From positions 248,001 through 312,000 of the forward strand of contig BLSF01000031.1 of the NCBI GenBank assembly GCA_012862575.1: a stretch of DNA of 64,000 bases, in the 5' to 3' direction. The translations under genes were made by a program, and so were the position numbers. This stretch comes from Parietichytrium sp. I65-24A. Lineage: Eukaryota; Sar; Bigyra; Thraustochytrida; Thraustochytriidae. Below, piece after piece: positions 40,867 through 52,174 of this stretch. How positions within the stretch are numbered: the stretch's first letter is position 1; each line of letters begins with the position of its first letter. The notes under the pieces were generated by a model. The model was given only the letters and a program-made list of their open reading frames with translations, searched no databases and was not told where the DNA came from.

Positions 40867-42642
40867 AGAACGCTCAAGATTATGCGTCCCCACGACTCCA
40901 AGGCGCATCCGCCGCCTTGTTCTTATGAGACATGGGCGGAAATTACCTTTCCTCTCTGAACTCGGGTCCATGTCACATTGCAAATGCCACAGAAAATCGC
41001 AATCGATGACAAATTTTCTCTCGCTCGCAGCCGACCGACCGACCGACCGACCAGCCGACACCGACCGCGAGACCCAGACTTCAACAACTATGAACGACTG
41101 ACTGACTGACTGATTGCTTACCACAGCTTCACTGTCAATTGTAATTTTCTCGATCTCACATTGTTCGAATTTCTATTTTTCTGCCCTAAAATTACCGTTA
41201 CGAGCACATTCTGCCAGTGCCAGTGCGAGTCCTAGTCGTGACTTCTACTCACTTTTACAGTTTTGATTGATAATTGATAGACAACCCTCTCAGTTGTTCG
41301 TTTTCTGGGCCACTGGTTAGCTAACCTTAGTACTGCTCGTTGGCGCTTGAACAGCTACCATAGCACTGCTACTGTCTTCCTATGATGCCGTTTTACCTTT
41401 CAACTGACTTAGAAGATTTAGAACCTGAGGGCTTGAGGGCTAGAGGTGTTCGGTGGCATATATTAGGATCGAGCCATATGGANAGAGAGAGAGAGAGAGA
41501 GAGAGAGAGACAAGAACGCTCAAGATTATACGTCCCCACGACTCCAAGGCGCATCCGCCGCCTTGTTCTTATGAGAGATGGGCGGAAATTACCTTTCCTC
41601 TCTGAACTCGGGTCCATGTCACATTGCAAATGCCACAGAAAATCGCAATCGATGACAAATTTTCTCTCGCTCGCAGCCGACCGACCGACCAGCCGACACC
41701 GGCCGCAAGACCCAGACTTAACAACTATGAACGACTGACTGACTGACTGATTGCTTACCACAGCTTCACTGTCAATTGTAGTTTTCTCGATCTCACATTG
41801 TTCGAATTTCTATTTTTCTGCCCTAAAATTACCGTTACGAGCACATTCTGCCAGTGCGAGTCCTAGTCGTGACTTCTACTCACTTTTATAGTTTTGATTG
41901 ATAATTGATAGACAACCCTATCAGTTGTTCGTTTTCTGGGCCACTGGTTAGCTAACCTTAGTACTGTACTGCTCGTTGGCGCTTGAACAGCTACCATAGC
42001 ACTACTACTGACTTCCGTATGATGCCGTTTTACCTATCAACTGACTTAGAATATTTAGAACCTGAGGGCTTGAGGGCTAGAGGTATTCGGTGGCATAAAG
42101 AATAAAAAAATGTTGAACTGCAAGTGGGAATATATTAGGATCGAGCCATATGGAGCCCAAGTCGACCGTTAAAGAAACGGTCACAAGTTGAAAATGTGAG
42201 AGAAAATGTGAGTTGCACTGTGACAGAAAACATTACTGTGACTTGGTCTGGACTGCAAAATTGACGGCCTTGTGACCTGTAAGTCTAAAGTTGAACTCGA
42301 GGCAGCTGTAGATGTTTCGCTCACAGCAGGGATCAAGATTCAGATGCAGAGTGCAGAATTTACTTTTTACATTTCCTGTGAGCTGCAGTGATGAGTGACT
42401 CGCTTGGGAAATCAAATGACATCGACAGAGGTCAGAAAGAGAAACCGGGTCAGTATTTCTAATCAAAATTTGTTGTAGATGATAAATTGTCGGCAGTTGA
42501 ACACACTTTCGACTCCCATTATTAGAATTAAATATTTCTCTTCGACAAGCGGCCCTCGCTGAGCTAAAATTCTATCTGAAATTTGAAAAGAAAAAGTGAT
42601 GCCACTGAGACTTATTGGTTAGGTTAGGCTGGTCAAATTTTT
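40356..42642. other. Intergenic region between paralogues 2 and 3, mostly a tandem duplication
   Basis: No gene is recognised. The central 1.4 kb are made of a direct duplication described separately. The flanks, 40356-40750 and 42153-42642, show no repeats or family matches. Frames of 118 and 122 codons at 41382-41761 run through the repeats and the ambiguous base and are not credible genes. Confidence 0.6.
40751..42152. repeat. Tandem direct duplication of about 640 bp, plus a partial third copy
   Basis: Two nearly identical units lie head to tail, about 40837-41482 and 41484-42152. Each starts with a GA run followed by CAAGAACGCTCAAGATTAT and ends with TATTAGGATCGAGCCATATGG. The offset is 646 bases near the start and 637 near the end. 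The second unit carries about 35 extra bases before its final motif. A short third copy of only the first 85 bases lies at about 40751-40836. Copies differ at few positions, so the event is young. An ambiguous base (n) at 41483 sits exactly at the junction, inside the GA run. Confidence 0.9.
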
Positions 42643-45600
42643 CTAAGCTTTCTCAATCAGTTTTCTCAGCTCTGGGATGTTCCTGAAGACTTCGCTAGGC
42701 AGCATCAACAAGATGAATTGCGCATGCTTCAACTCGCTGTTGATGATGACAAAAATCTTGTAGATGGAAACGAAAACGAAGATGACAAGAAGCGAGAACG
42801 CTACAGTCAGAATCATAAGGACCCGGTAAAGTGCCGCAGCACCGGCAGCCAAACCATCCACGGAAATGTTGACGGATTCATGGAGAGCTCTCTCGAGAGC
42901 AGGTGAAGACCAGTATTTGAGTACCTTCACTTTGTCGCCGTCAATATTCGCATCCACCCTTTCCAACAATCTTTCCAGAGTGATTCCGAGGCCGTAATTC
43001 AAATCAGAGATTGTGTTTGGAATAGAGGTGCTTCCATCTGGCTGGTTCTCGACCATGAGATCTGTGCACTCAGGAGAGTAGCATGCAGACTCGTACTCGA
43101 TCGTAAAAAGATTGTCTGAATAATACACGTCAGCTAGGGAAGCTGTCTCAGAGTTGCCGTAAAGGATGGTGGAAGAGATTTCTCGTACTATTTCCACATC
43201 AGAAATCAGGGCTGAGGTTTCATTGTATGTTGACGGAAAATTGACAGAGCGCAACCAGTCAGGCTTCTGATGGAACTGTGAAAGGGTAAGGAAGACTTGA
43301 ATGCGGAAGACCATTGACAGCCGTTTACTCATCTGTGCCAAAGACCCAGCTTGAAGTACCTCTTCTGCGCATAGCTTTTTTCCAAGCAAAAAGACGGCAA
43401 GAAAATACCCAACTAAGAAGAACAGCGGAACAACGAGGCTGCTAAAGTTTCGTACCGAGGCTTTTACGCCATCAAAATTTGCCTTTTGACGAGCTCGCTT
43501 CTCCTTCCTTTTCGCTGCAAGCGTGCCTTTCGGGGTTTTGTCGCCATTTCGAGCAGATGGAGCAACCTTGCTACCCTTTTTGTCCCCAATGGAGAGGTCT
43601 GACCGCTGCCGAAATACACCTCCAGGATTCTCGTCATCTCCAAAATCAACTCTTCCTTTCTTTCCCTTGGATCTGGAGTAGCTCGTGGAACCGCCCTGTA
43701 TCTCATCCATTGCCTGCTTCACCAAAACGATCTTACCGTAGCTTCTTTTGCACAAGCTAGACAACATAGCGGCTGGTAACTTATGCAATGCTTTTGACAT
43801 CGCTTCCTTGGTCCGGCTGATGTCTGATAAGAGCGGCAATATTTGAATACAGATGATAATGACTACAGTAGAACCTGCAGCGACGAGCATCCCAAAGTTG
43901 AAATTGCTGACGATGTCAAGCATTTCAACGACTCGGGTTTTGTATGTTTCACTTGCTGCAAGCGCTTGATCAGCCAGCTCCCAGGCGGCATTGTTAATGA
44001 TATACTGACAGGACAGTTCACAGTCGGCTTCATCCTCTTCAAGAAAGGATTCCGCGTTCGACGCAATCCGCAAAAATGCTCTGTTCATGGAAGTTTGATC
44101 GAAATGTTTGCCGTCGACGGTATCTACTAAGAGAGTCTCGTCGTTGTAAAAGCTTACATCTCCAGCATCTAGGGAAAGGAGCGTATTGTGTAAGGTTCTA
44201 AGATTTGAAGCTTGAAGCGAAACCCTTTCACGAATGAAACCTTCCCGATAAGTTATGTTCCCCGTCGCATCTTCCTCGAATATATCGATAAAATGTGCAG
44301 CCATACCAAAGCCAATATCAAGAAGGGCAAAAGCGCGCTGCGAGCTCAGATCGATAGCTTCAATGCGCCTTTGCACTGCGCTAAACAGCTTGCCAAGTGT
44401 TCCGATGCCAAAAACAGCGAGAATGATAAAGTAGAAAACGAAAAATATGCATGCAACCCGAAATCGTGAAAGACGCCCCTCTTCTCTCTTTATCCTGTTC
44501 TCCACGCTTCTGTGCAGAGAGCTCATCCCACTCGACCTTGCAGTGCCATTTGATCCAACCGACTGATTGTCATCGTCAATAAATGAGCGGCTTCCGTAAG
44601 AAGCAAAGCTTTGACGGTCGTCATCGTCATCACCACCCTGTCGAGGGGCCACAACACCTCCCCCATGCCCCCCGTGAAGAAGTCTTGTCCGAGTACCATC
44701 GCGCTTCTTGGAAAGCAAGCCCTTGAGTGGCATTGCCTCATCTGCTTCCTCGTCTCCGCTTCCATCACCCGATCCAGAGAGATCATCGATCTCCGAGTCA
44801 ACATCTTCATCTGGCTTGGGGGTGAACGAAAGTAGCACGACGTTGAGGACTGTCTTGAAGGAGATTGGAACTGCATTCACGTAGTATTTGTCTCCGCCGT
44901 GTGCAATTATATGCGAGGCTGGTTGCAAGCTTTTCGTATCACGTATCGTTACTTCGCGGCCGCCTTGAAATTCCCGCACGCTCGTGAACATTTCCTTCCA
45001 ATCCCCAAAGACGTTAATTGCAGGAATGATTTTGCTGATTTCGACTTGCCTTGCATCAGAAGGGTCAGGGACAGACTTGAGACCAAATTCAGACATCATG
45101 TCCTCAGAAAAAAACATGACGTGACCATGTTCATTAATGCAAACATAACCGGGATCGTCGAGGACTTTAACGAGCTTGCCAGAGAACTCCAGATTCCCAC
45201 TATTATCCTGCACTGGCGTGATAAACAGCTTCATGGGCATCGTGTATCCAGCAGCATGTCGCACCCAGACCTTTCGCGATTGCGTGCTCATTGACTCTGT
45301 CTTTTCTATGTAGTTGGAGAGAAACATGGAGTGAATCCCTTCCGAGAACGGACGAGGGCACATAAAGTCAATCAACTTCCCAATCAAGTCTCCTTGGGCG
45401 AAGCCGCACACTTTGGTGACGTTGTCGCTCACCTCGGTCACGATTCCGAGGGAAGCTTCATTCCCACTGATGTTGATAATGACGCAATTTCCACTGTTGA
45501 ACTCATCCTCCACTGAGCTCTTTCCAGATTTAATCATCTCCTTACCAGCTGTACGAAGTCTCCGAGCTAGGGAGGTGTCGTTTAATACCTCTTCCGCATA

Positions 45601-47187
45601 CACGGAATAGAGGAAGACTGCTTTTGGAGAGCTTTTGCTTAGGCTGATAAGCTGATCCAAGTGTGATTTTGCGAGGTTGGAATTAAAATATATGCGGCTT
45701 GCTGCTCTGAAAAGATCTTCCGTTGATTTGCTACTTGAGCTCAGAATCTTCCACATTTCGTGAACATGTTTGATCGTTTCCAGAATTGCCGTCTCCGCTT
45801 TGTTTCGGTGGTGGGTGAAGGCGACGTAGCTCATAGCGCCTTCGTTACCACTCACTCTTTCTTGACTTTTCTTGAAGTATTGAAAAATCAGGAAGCTGTG
45901 ATCAAAGGCACGTTGCTGAAGAGAAGAAGCTCGACGAACATATTGACCAGCAAGTAACGAGTTATTGCCGCAGAACTCAAACAAATTTCCCAACACGAGC
46001 ATCATGTACGCAGAATCTGCAAAATGCATTTCCGTATTGTCTCGGATCTCATTCCTGATGGAGATCCAGTTCTCGACATTAGGCTTTAGGCGAAACCTTA
46101 AAACAATCTCGGCATGAAATGGTGACATTCGAGCGTGAATCTCTTCGTTGGCGAGTTTGGATTCCTGATAGATCGTCAAAAGCACAAGCATTGCGACGAA
46201 GACTGGCCCTCCCAGCAAAAATGCGACCATTCCGCTGTGATCCGATGTATCTCCCACCGCCTGAGCGACAGCGAGGCAAATCGCGGACCAGAGAAATAGA
46301 CCGTTGCTAGCGACATGAATTCTGTTTGCTTCAGGATGAAGAAATGGATGATACCACATGTAAGCGCAAGTGAGGCCAAGCGATATTACAAGAAGAGCTG
46401 GAATGAGCAGAACGGCGTTGGAATTGTCCAAAAATGTGAATAGCAGTACTAAAACCGTGCGAAGCAAAATGCTCACGAACTCCACTCGACCATGAATTTG
46501 TGACAGTGCGTTGGAACTCAATGGGTTGCCGTCCACGAGAAGCAGAGCGTTTATTGCGCAGAACGCAACGTGGAAAATAGTTAACAAAGAAACCAGCAGA
46601 GCCAGCACAATGTGAGCAGTTGTACTTGTACAAGAAACCCAATTCACGAAAGGCGAGTCACAGCTATGGACAGAGAGTAAAGCTGTAAGGATCGGGATGT
46701 ATAAAATTGACCCAGACAGTCGTACTGAGAGACGCAGAATCGGAAGCGGCCAGATTTGCCGGACTACTCCCGTCCGCCAGTATTGCATTGCGAACGAAGA
46801 ACAAATTACGGCCGTGCATGTAGTGATTGCCAGCGCTCCAACAGTCACTGCCGAGCTTGCTGATCCATCAGAAGTGTAAATGAACTGAAATGTTGAGATA
46901 GCTAGCTTGGGCTCCAACCATGCCAAGAAGCTAGCGTCCCAGCCTGAGCCCTCGACTTGAAACGAGTAAAACGAAAGTTGGATGGCATTGATGAAAGCGA
47001 ATAGGTACACGAAGATCCACGACGCTGAAAGTTCTTTGGTGGCCAAGTGAGTTACTGTGAATAACGTGTTGCGCAAAGCAATCTTGAGAGACTTGTGTTT
47101 GCCGCCTGAGTTCCCTCCATCTTGATCATTTTCCCCGGCTTCGTCGTTTTCCACTTTAAGCAGTGCGAGTACCTTTTCGTGAGACAT
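42643..47187 (-). CDS. TmcB/TmcC-like polytopic membrane protein with PAS domain, paralogue 3
   Basis: The 1514-residue intronless protein starts MSHEKVLALLKVEND. The N-terminal membrane block (to about 340) leads into helical repeats (about 346-545, signature YSVYAEEVLNDTSLARRLR). A PAS-like region lies at about 565-640 and a second PAS-like stretch (YVCINEHGHVMFFSEDMM) near 690. An acidic then Asp/Ser-rich linker precedes four helices near 907, 1097, 1248 and 1454. The ectodomain cysteine pairs are CELSC and ACYSPEC. The cytoplasmic motifs are SKALHKLPAA and LLMLPSEVF. It is the rightmost member of the array and lies beyond the 640-bp duplication. All three members point the same way, so each probably has its own upstream promoter. 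Confidence 0.75.
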   Translation of the reverse strand: MSHEKVLALLKVENDEAGENDQDGGNSGGKHKSLKIALRNTLFTVTHLATKELSASWIFVYLFAFINAIQLSFYSFQVEGSGWDASFLAWLEPKLAISTFQFIYTSDGSASSAVTVGALAITTCTAVICSSFAMQYWRTGVVRQIWPLPILRLSVRLSGSILYIPILTALLSVHSCDSPFVNWVSCTSTTAHIVLALLVSLLTIFHVAFCAINALLLVDGNPLSSNALSQIHGRVEFVSILLRTVLVLLFTFLDNSNAVLLIPALLVISLGLTCAYMWYHPFLHPEANRIHVASNGLFLWSAICLAVAQAVGDTSDHSGMVAFLLGGPVFVAMLVLLTIYQESKLANEEIHARMSPFHAEIVLRFRLKPNVENWISIRNEIRDNTEMHFADSAYMMLVLGNLFEFCGNNSLLAGQYVRRASSLQQRAFDHSFLIFQYFKKSQERVSGNEGAMSYVAFTHHRNKAETAILETIKHVHEMWKILSSSSKSTEDLFRAASRIYFNSNLAKSHLDQLISLSKSSPKAVFLYSVYAEEVLNDTSLARRLRTAGKEMIKSGKSSVEDEFNSGNCVIINISGNEASLGIVTEVSDNVTKVCGFAQGDLIGKLIDFMCPRPFSEGIHSMFLSNYIEKTESMSTQSRKVWVRHAAGYTMPMKLFITPVQDNSGNLEFSGKLVKVLDDPGYVCINEHGHVMFFSEDMMSEFGLKSVPDPSDARQVEISKIIPAINVFGDWKEMFTSVREFQGGREVTIRDTKSLQPASHIIAHGGDKYYVNAVPISFKTVLNVVLLSFTPKPDEDVDSEIDDLSGSGDGSGDEEADEAMPLKGLLSKKRDGTRTRLLHGGHGGGVVAPRQGGDDDDDRQSFASYGSRSFIDDDNQSVGSNGTARSSGMSSLHRSVENRIKREEGRLSRFRVACIFFVFYFIILAVFGIGTLGKLFSAVQRRIEAIDLSSQRAFALLDIGFGMAAHFIDIFEEDATGNITYREGFIRERVSLQASNLRTLHNTLLSLDAGDVSFYNDETLLVDTVDGKHFDQTSMNRAFLRIASNAESFLEEDEADCELSCQYIINNAAWELADQALAASETYKTRVVEMLDIVSNFNFGMLVAAGSTVVIIICIQILPLLSDISRTKEAMSKALHKLPAAMLSSLCKRSYGKIVLVKQAMDEIQGGSTSYSRSKGKKGRVDFGDDENPGGVFRQRSDLSIGDKKGSKVAPSARNGDKTPKGTLAAKRKEKRARQKANFDGVKASVRNFSSLVVPLFFLVGYFLAVFLLGKKLCAEEVLQAGSLAQMSKRLSMVFRIQVFLTLSQFHQKPDWLRSVNFPSTYNETSALISDVEIVREISSTILYGNSETASLADVYYSDNLFTIEYESACYSPECTDLMVENQPDGSTSIPNTISDLNYGLGITLERLLERVDANIDGDKVKVLKYWSSPALERALHESVNISVDGLAAGAAALYRVLMILTVAFSLLVIFVFVSIYKIFVIINSELKHAQFILLMLPSEVFRNIPELRKLIEKA

Positions 47188-49990
47188 CCTCGCCTATCCT
47201 CCGCAACCTCCCGTTCACCAGATTCTTTGCTCCAGAGCACCAAAGGTCCCCCGGCCGCAGCGCGAGCTCTCGCGAGGACTACCCGTGGTAACAGGGCACA
47301 GTGACCGTGCGAACTCGTCAAAGCCCGAGTTGGTCGACAAAACACTCTGAAACCAATTTAGCCAAGAGGACCTTCGAGAGTCTTGCTCACTTTCTCGCTC
47401 GCGCTCCTTCCAAACTGCGCCTCCAGGTCAGTCGCTAAGCTCAACGCCGAGTTTCGAGTCTTACTCACTCTGTCACAGCACTCTCCTCTGTATATGCGAC
47501 TGAGACAGACAGAGGCAACTTGAGCAGCAGCACTCGAAGGCAAGCTAGTCTGAGTGGTTTCTTTGCCGCATCGATGACTTGTAGGGCAGTGGATACCAAC
47601 GCAACTAACTAACTCTGAACATTTCCTGTTACCGTTACGCAACCGCACCGCCGAGCTCGGGCTCTCAGGCTCTCAGGCTGCTCAACAAATCTCATGGCCT
47701 GTGCATGCGCAGCTCACCACAGATAGTGACAATGACAATGACAAACGACAATCGTGAAATGACGAATTGCAACAAATTGTAAAATCTAAAAAGGCAATAA
47801 CAATGGCAATGACAATGACAACTGAGCACTAAAACAGCAAGTTGGTCTTAATGGATGGATGGATGGATGGATTGGTGAGTGCGTGGACGGACAGGTAGTT
47901 CGCGTTTTATTTCACTGCTGACTCATTTTCAGGAAGCGGTTGGCAAGCAAGCTCGGTCAAAGAGAGAAGCTAATGCAAGACAATTTGGGGTTTCACATAC
48001 AGGTTCCGATACCGGTACTTGATTGGAGAAAAATTATGTCGACTGGACCGAGATGCGAGCAATGCGAGCGCACTGAACGTAGGTGCCAGATAGGTGGGCC
48101 AGTGCTCTTCTGTAAAGGAGCTTAAAAGGTGTATTGCGCTTAAGAACGTGAAAGAGGCGGGTGGTGAGACAAATAATGCATCCCTCCAACTATACGTGCG
48201 CGCTGGCACCTAGCGAGCTGGTGCAGAGGCACGCGTGGGGCTTCCTTGATTCGCTGCCGCTGCGGCTTAGATGCGATGAAGAACATTTTGATTTCCCCTT
48301 GTTGTTTTACAGGTGCATAATTTACCAACTAGAAAAAAATAACAAGAAGACCAGGTTTGGTTTTGGTTGCAATGCTTGAGTTGTTTGAGACAATCTGGAT
48401 AAAGGTAGAGACTTGGGGATAATTATACCGCTGCCGCGGTTCGGTGGCGTTAGATTTGTTGTGATTGGTGAGACAGAGAGAGCGAGGGAGGGGGGGATGA
48501 ATGCGCGAGAAAACTTTGCCGAGGCAACCTTGAAAAGCTAGCCTTCAAATGCCACCCATAGCTTCCAAAGCTGCTTTCTTCATCTCACAAAGCTGGTACA
48601 TGCGGGAAGAAAAAGACCGTTCAACTGCTGACTGGCTGGGTCTGGTCTTCCTTCCCAAGACCGTTGAAGTTAATTTTGGTCCAGCTATCATCAGCTGTCA
48701 TCAGCTATCCGTGACCTTGCCTTGTGATCAGCTCAATCAGCCAGGACCGACAGTCTGAATCGAGAAATAATCCGTATTCTCACCGGCAGTATTGCAGTCT
48801 GCGCGAGGTAAAGTTCACGTAGCGGGCGATTTCTGAATTCTGAATTCTGATTATTGATTGAACAACTCGAAAAAGAAGCGAAGCAACCGTTTAGCAAGTT
48901 AGTTGTAGACTGTCGCAAGCGCAATAACCGCTGCGATCCAAGCACTGTGGCACTGGCACAGATTACTGCACGCCATTACTCTTGAGTAAATGATTTGCAC
49001 GACCTGGTCTCTGTGTCTCTCTCTGTTTCCGCACTCGCTATTCATTGACTGCTATGCGGTGACTGGCCCACCCAATCTTTTGTTCCTAAATTCTGAATTT
49101 CTGAGTTCTGATGAGAATTCCGAACAAAACAAAGCTCAGGGAAACCCGGGCCGCCAGCGATGTGAACGGACAAGAAGCCTGAGTCGTAGTACCACCATTT
49201 CGCAGATAAGACAAGTCAATTCACTTTGCCTCGCTCAAGCGTAAAAGGAAAGGCTTGCATAGGCTTGCATTGTAACTCAACCGACTTTCGTGCTGCTCTC
49301 TTGCGACACTTGCGACTGACTGACTAATCGTTTGACGTTGTTTGATTGACTGACTTTGAGACTGAAAAAACGATGTTGATCTCGAGTCCGAGTCGAGTGT
49401 AAAGAGTGTAATGCTGTACAATGAACAGCTCGCTGTTCGCTCATCGCAGCGAGCGACGGCAGGACATCTCCGACAGAAGTTCGTTCCGGAATATCTCCCC
49501 AAAATTTGTTGTTGCCTAATGTTGAACATAGACGTCCACCCGCTGCTCTCCCACCCCACAACCACCACACTTTTGCTCACTCCGACTTAATACTTACTGC
49601 GAAGGTCGGCACATTGGGTGTCCTCGCGCACAATAACTTTATCCGATTCGCCGAGGCAGCTGATTGTGGGGATATATATACATATCTATCCATCTATATA
49701 TATATATTCTGTGGCAGAAAGTCGGAAAGGTGGTTCGTGTATGTTCGTGTTAACGTTGTGAACGCCTGCAAGAGAGAAGAGCTAGACTTGCTGCGCGAGG
49801 AGTGCAAAGCATGCGCATTTTGGTTTGAAATTGACTGAAAGGAGTGGTCTTCAGAAGTGGCAGCGAAGGGTTTGCATCTATCTATCTATCCTGGCTTGGT
49901 GGCAATTCCTTTCTTCGCTCTTTGGCTTGAGGTCATACGTGGCGACGGAGCTTGGCTTGCTAATTTTGATCTAATATCAATTGAGGAAGG
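47188..49990. other. Intergenic region; short GGAT repeat and a weak spliced-gene candidate
   Basis: A GGAT repeat lies at about 47851-47872. Just after it a good GTGAGT donor (47875) and a TTTTCAG acceptor (ending 47932) define a 58-bp intron-like segment, followed by a frame open to 48125. Two other open frames overlap between 48120 and 48379. No combination matches a known family, so I do not call a gene. TTCTGAATT-type short repeats lie at about 48830-48850 and 49088-49120, and a TATA run lies near 49672-49708. Confidence 0.45.
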
Positions 49991-52174
49991 ATGATGATTG
50001 CACTTCCTGTGATCGTGGTGTCCAAGCACAGCGCTGGGCAGCGCGCTGGTGCATCTGAACACAGCGGTCAGCTGAGTCTCATATTAAATGGGAAAGGGTC
50101 CGCGAGCGAGGCGCCATTGCCAGTTGTAGACCCCTCTTTCGGAGACTCGGCGCAGCTTTTGGTTCAGATCCAGGCTGAAGATGTGTTGGAGGATCTGAAA
50201 GCGGTGATTGCTCACGAGCTTGGGCTTGGTGCGGAGAAAAGGAGCCAAGTGAGCATCTTTAGGTGGATGCCTCATGCTGGCCTTTTCAAAATCCAGAATC
50301 CGAGTATGAGGGTCTCGCTAGCTTTCCCAGAGAAGGATAGCATTTGTTTCTGTCGAGTCTCGGACCAGTCTGAGTCGCCGCCTCTCACGCTCACCGACGC
50401 CCCTGCCATAAATGCGCCACGTCCTGAATCATTGAGTAGCCGCACGGCTCATATTGAAAACGCCCCCAGCCAAGCTTCGGAACGGCGCACTACTAAGCGG
50501 AGTTTTGATCAGATCAGCGGCTCAAATCCAGGCCATCAGCAACTCTCGCATGGATCCAGCCTTCCAAAGAGACAACGTGATTTGTCTTTTGAGTATACTG
50601 CGGCGGATTTGCATAAAGCTGCTTTGAAGAGGTATTTTGCCACGAATTCTTGGCAGGCAAATCCAGCCCGAGAGCGCGCGTCCTCTTTCGCGATGAAGAG
50701 GGCGCCCGTTCCAGCTGACGCTGCACGAGCACTCTATGACGAAGCTCAAAGGGAGTTTAAAGAGCAAAATGATGTATCCGAGTCACGTACCGCTGCAGTG
50801 GTTGATGAAGAATGCGAAGGGGCTGGCACTGGAGACACTAGTGTAGAGGAAGCGGCCTCTTCCGTACAAACAGGGTTCTCAGAACTGAACGGGTCGCAAT
50901 CAAACTCCTCGCGTGTGACACGCTCACCAGAAGCTAGCCCAGCAAAAGTCCAAGTTTCTCCGGATATGGTCCGTGTGCAACGCGAGGCACCGCGAAAGGC
51001 GCCTTTGCTGTCGGACAGCGAATCTACAGATGACGAGGAGGAGAGCAATCTCCTTGAAGAGGTGCGCAAAAGTTTGAGTGAGCGCGAGTTTGTGAGGCAG
51101 CAGCAGCAGCAGCAGCAGAGTCAGCGAGGTGTAGACGAGGAAGAAAGTGTGTTAAAGAGTGATGCTCGCGAGCGGTCCATGTCTATGGCTTCACGAGGGT
51201 CAAGAAGCTCGAAGGCTTCCAAGAACAGTACTTCAAGCAAAGCCACAAATCGGACTGCTGCACTGCCTTTGCCTCAAGTTGCATCCCCGGGGGCTTCTAA
51301 ACGTCAAACTAGATCAGCTACAAAGTCGTCGAGATCAGATTCCTTGGCTTCCAACCGTTCCGGAAATGTAGTGTCTCGTGCGGCCCCGCCACCAGAACCT
51401 GCCGATCCAAAGGAGGCGGAAATGCAGAAGGGTGGGGATATGACGTCCACTTTTGTGGCATCAAAGATCACAACCCCCTCTGCCGAGGTTAGTTCTTCTG
51501 GCGAAGGAAGGATTACCCCCAGATTGTCTGCATTGACGGAGGCTGGGGAGACTCCGCCGGGTGAGCAGATAGGAGAGCACAGCTCAGAAGCTAGTAATAG
51601 GCCTGCGGAGTCGCAAAGTTTGGAAAAAGTAGGCTCGCCATCAAGAAAATCACGCGAGGCTACGGATTCTGGTGGCGCTTCGCGAACTAGGTCCGAGTCA
51701 CAGACGTCGAGGATCTCAACTGGCAGCTCGACCTCCTCTGCCAGTTCCAGCTCATCATCATCATCATCGTCGTCGTCATCGTCCGAGTCGGATGCTTCGC
51801 AATCTAAAGAGACGTCTGCGCCATCGCCATTTGCATCAGCACCGACGCAGGTGGCAACTCCTTCACCAGAAAAAGCTGACACTACCACAGTGCGCTCCGG
51901 AACCAGCAGGACAAAGTTGCATGACACCCTGGGCATCAAGTCGACCCCACAACCGTCTGCAGGACCGATACTGGAAGAGTCTGACGGCGAGTCTGATTCA
52001 GACACACCACGGGAGAGAGGAAAAGTTGCAGTGCGGGGCGGAACTCCAAAGCTAAGGGGGCTCATGGGTCGACTGGGCGCGAACAAGACCCCTCAGCAGA
52101 CTGATAGATTGCGTGTCAATCTCCGATCTAGCGGTGGTTATCCGAATCTATTTCGAAGCGGTGGCAAAAAGTGA
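49991..52174 (+). CDS. Ser-rich low-complexity protein with possible beta-grasp N-terminus
   Basis: The 727-residue protein is intronless and not assigned to a family. Residues about 1-125 look folded, with alternating hydrophobic strands (LLVQIQAEDVLEDLKAVIAHELGLG, shown only in part as LLVQIQAED; then VSIFRW and FCRVSD). This suggests a ubiquitin-like or similar N-terminal domain. The rest is low complexity: charged and Ser/Pro-rich, with a polyglutamine run near 369, a polyserine run near 587-600 and acidic SDSE-type patches (LLSDSESTDDEEES). The end is basic and glycine-rich (LRGLMGRLGANK, RSSGG). Such composition is common in nuclear or nucleolar scaffold proteins, but that location is only a guess. 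It converges on VTI1 with 266 bp between the stop codons. Confidence 0.7.
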   Translation: MMIALPVIVVSKHSAGQRAGASEHSGQLSLILNGKGSASEAPLPVVDPSFGDSAQLLVQIQAEDVLEDLKAVIAHELGLGAEKRSQVSIFRWMPHAGLFKIQNPSMRVSLAFPEKDSICFCRVSDQSESPPLTLTDAPAINAPRPESLSSRTAHIENAPSQASERRTTKRSFDQISGSNPGHQQLSHGSSLPKRQRDLSFEYTAADLHKAALKRYFATNSWQANPARERASSFAMKRAPVPADAARALYDEAQREFKEQNDVSESRTAAVVDEECEGAGTGDTSVEEAASSVQTGFSELNGSQSNSSRVTRSPEASPAKVQVSPDMVRVQREAPRKAPLLSDSESTDDEEESNLLEEVRKSLSEREFVRQQQQQQQSQRGVDEEESVLKSDARERSMSMASRGSRSSKASKNSTSSKATNRTAALPLPQVASPGASKRQTRSATKSSRSDSLASNRSGNVVSRAAPPPEPADPKEAEMQKGGDMTSTFVASKITTPSAEVSSSGEGRITPRLSALTEAGETPPGEQIGEHSSEASNRPAESQSLEKVGSPSRKSREATDSGGASRTRSESQTSRISTGSSTSSASSSSSSSSSSSSSSESDASQSKETSAPSPFASAPTQVATPSPEKADTTTVRSGTSRTKLHDTLGIKSTPQPSAGPILEESDGESDSDTPRERGKVAVRGGTPKLRGLMGRLGANKTPQQTDRLRVNLRSSGGYPNLFRSGGKK

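Noticed and set aside
41382-41761. Open frames across the 640-bp duplication
   Set aside because: They run through GA repeats and the ambiguous base and repeat in both copies without family features.
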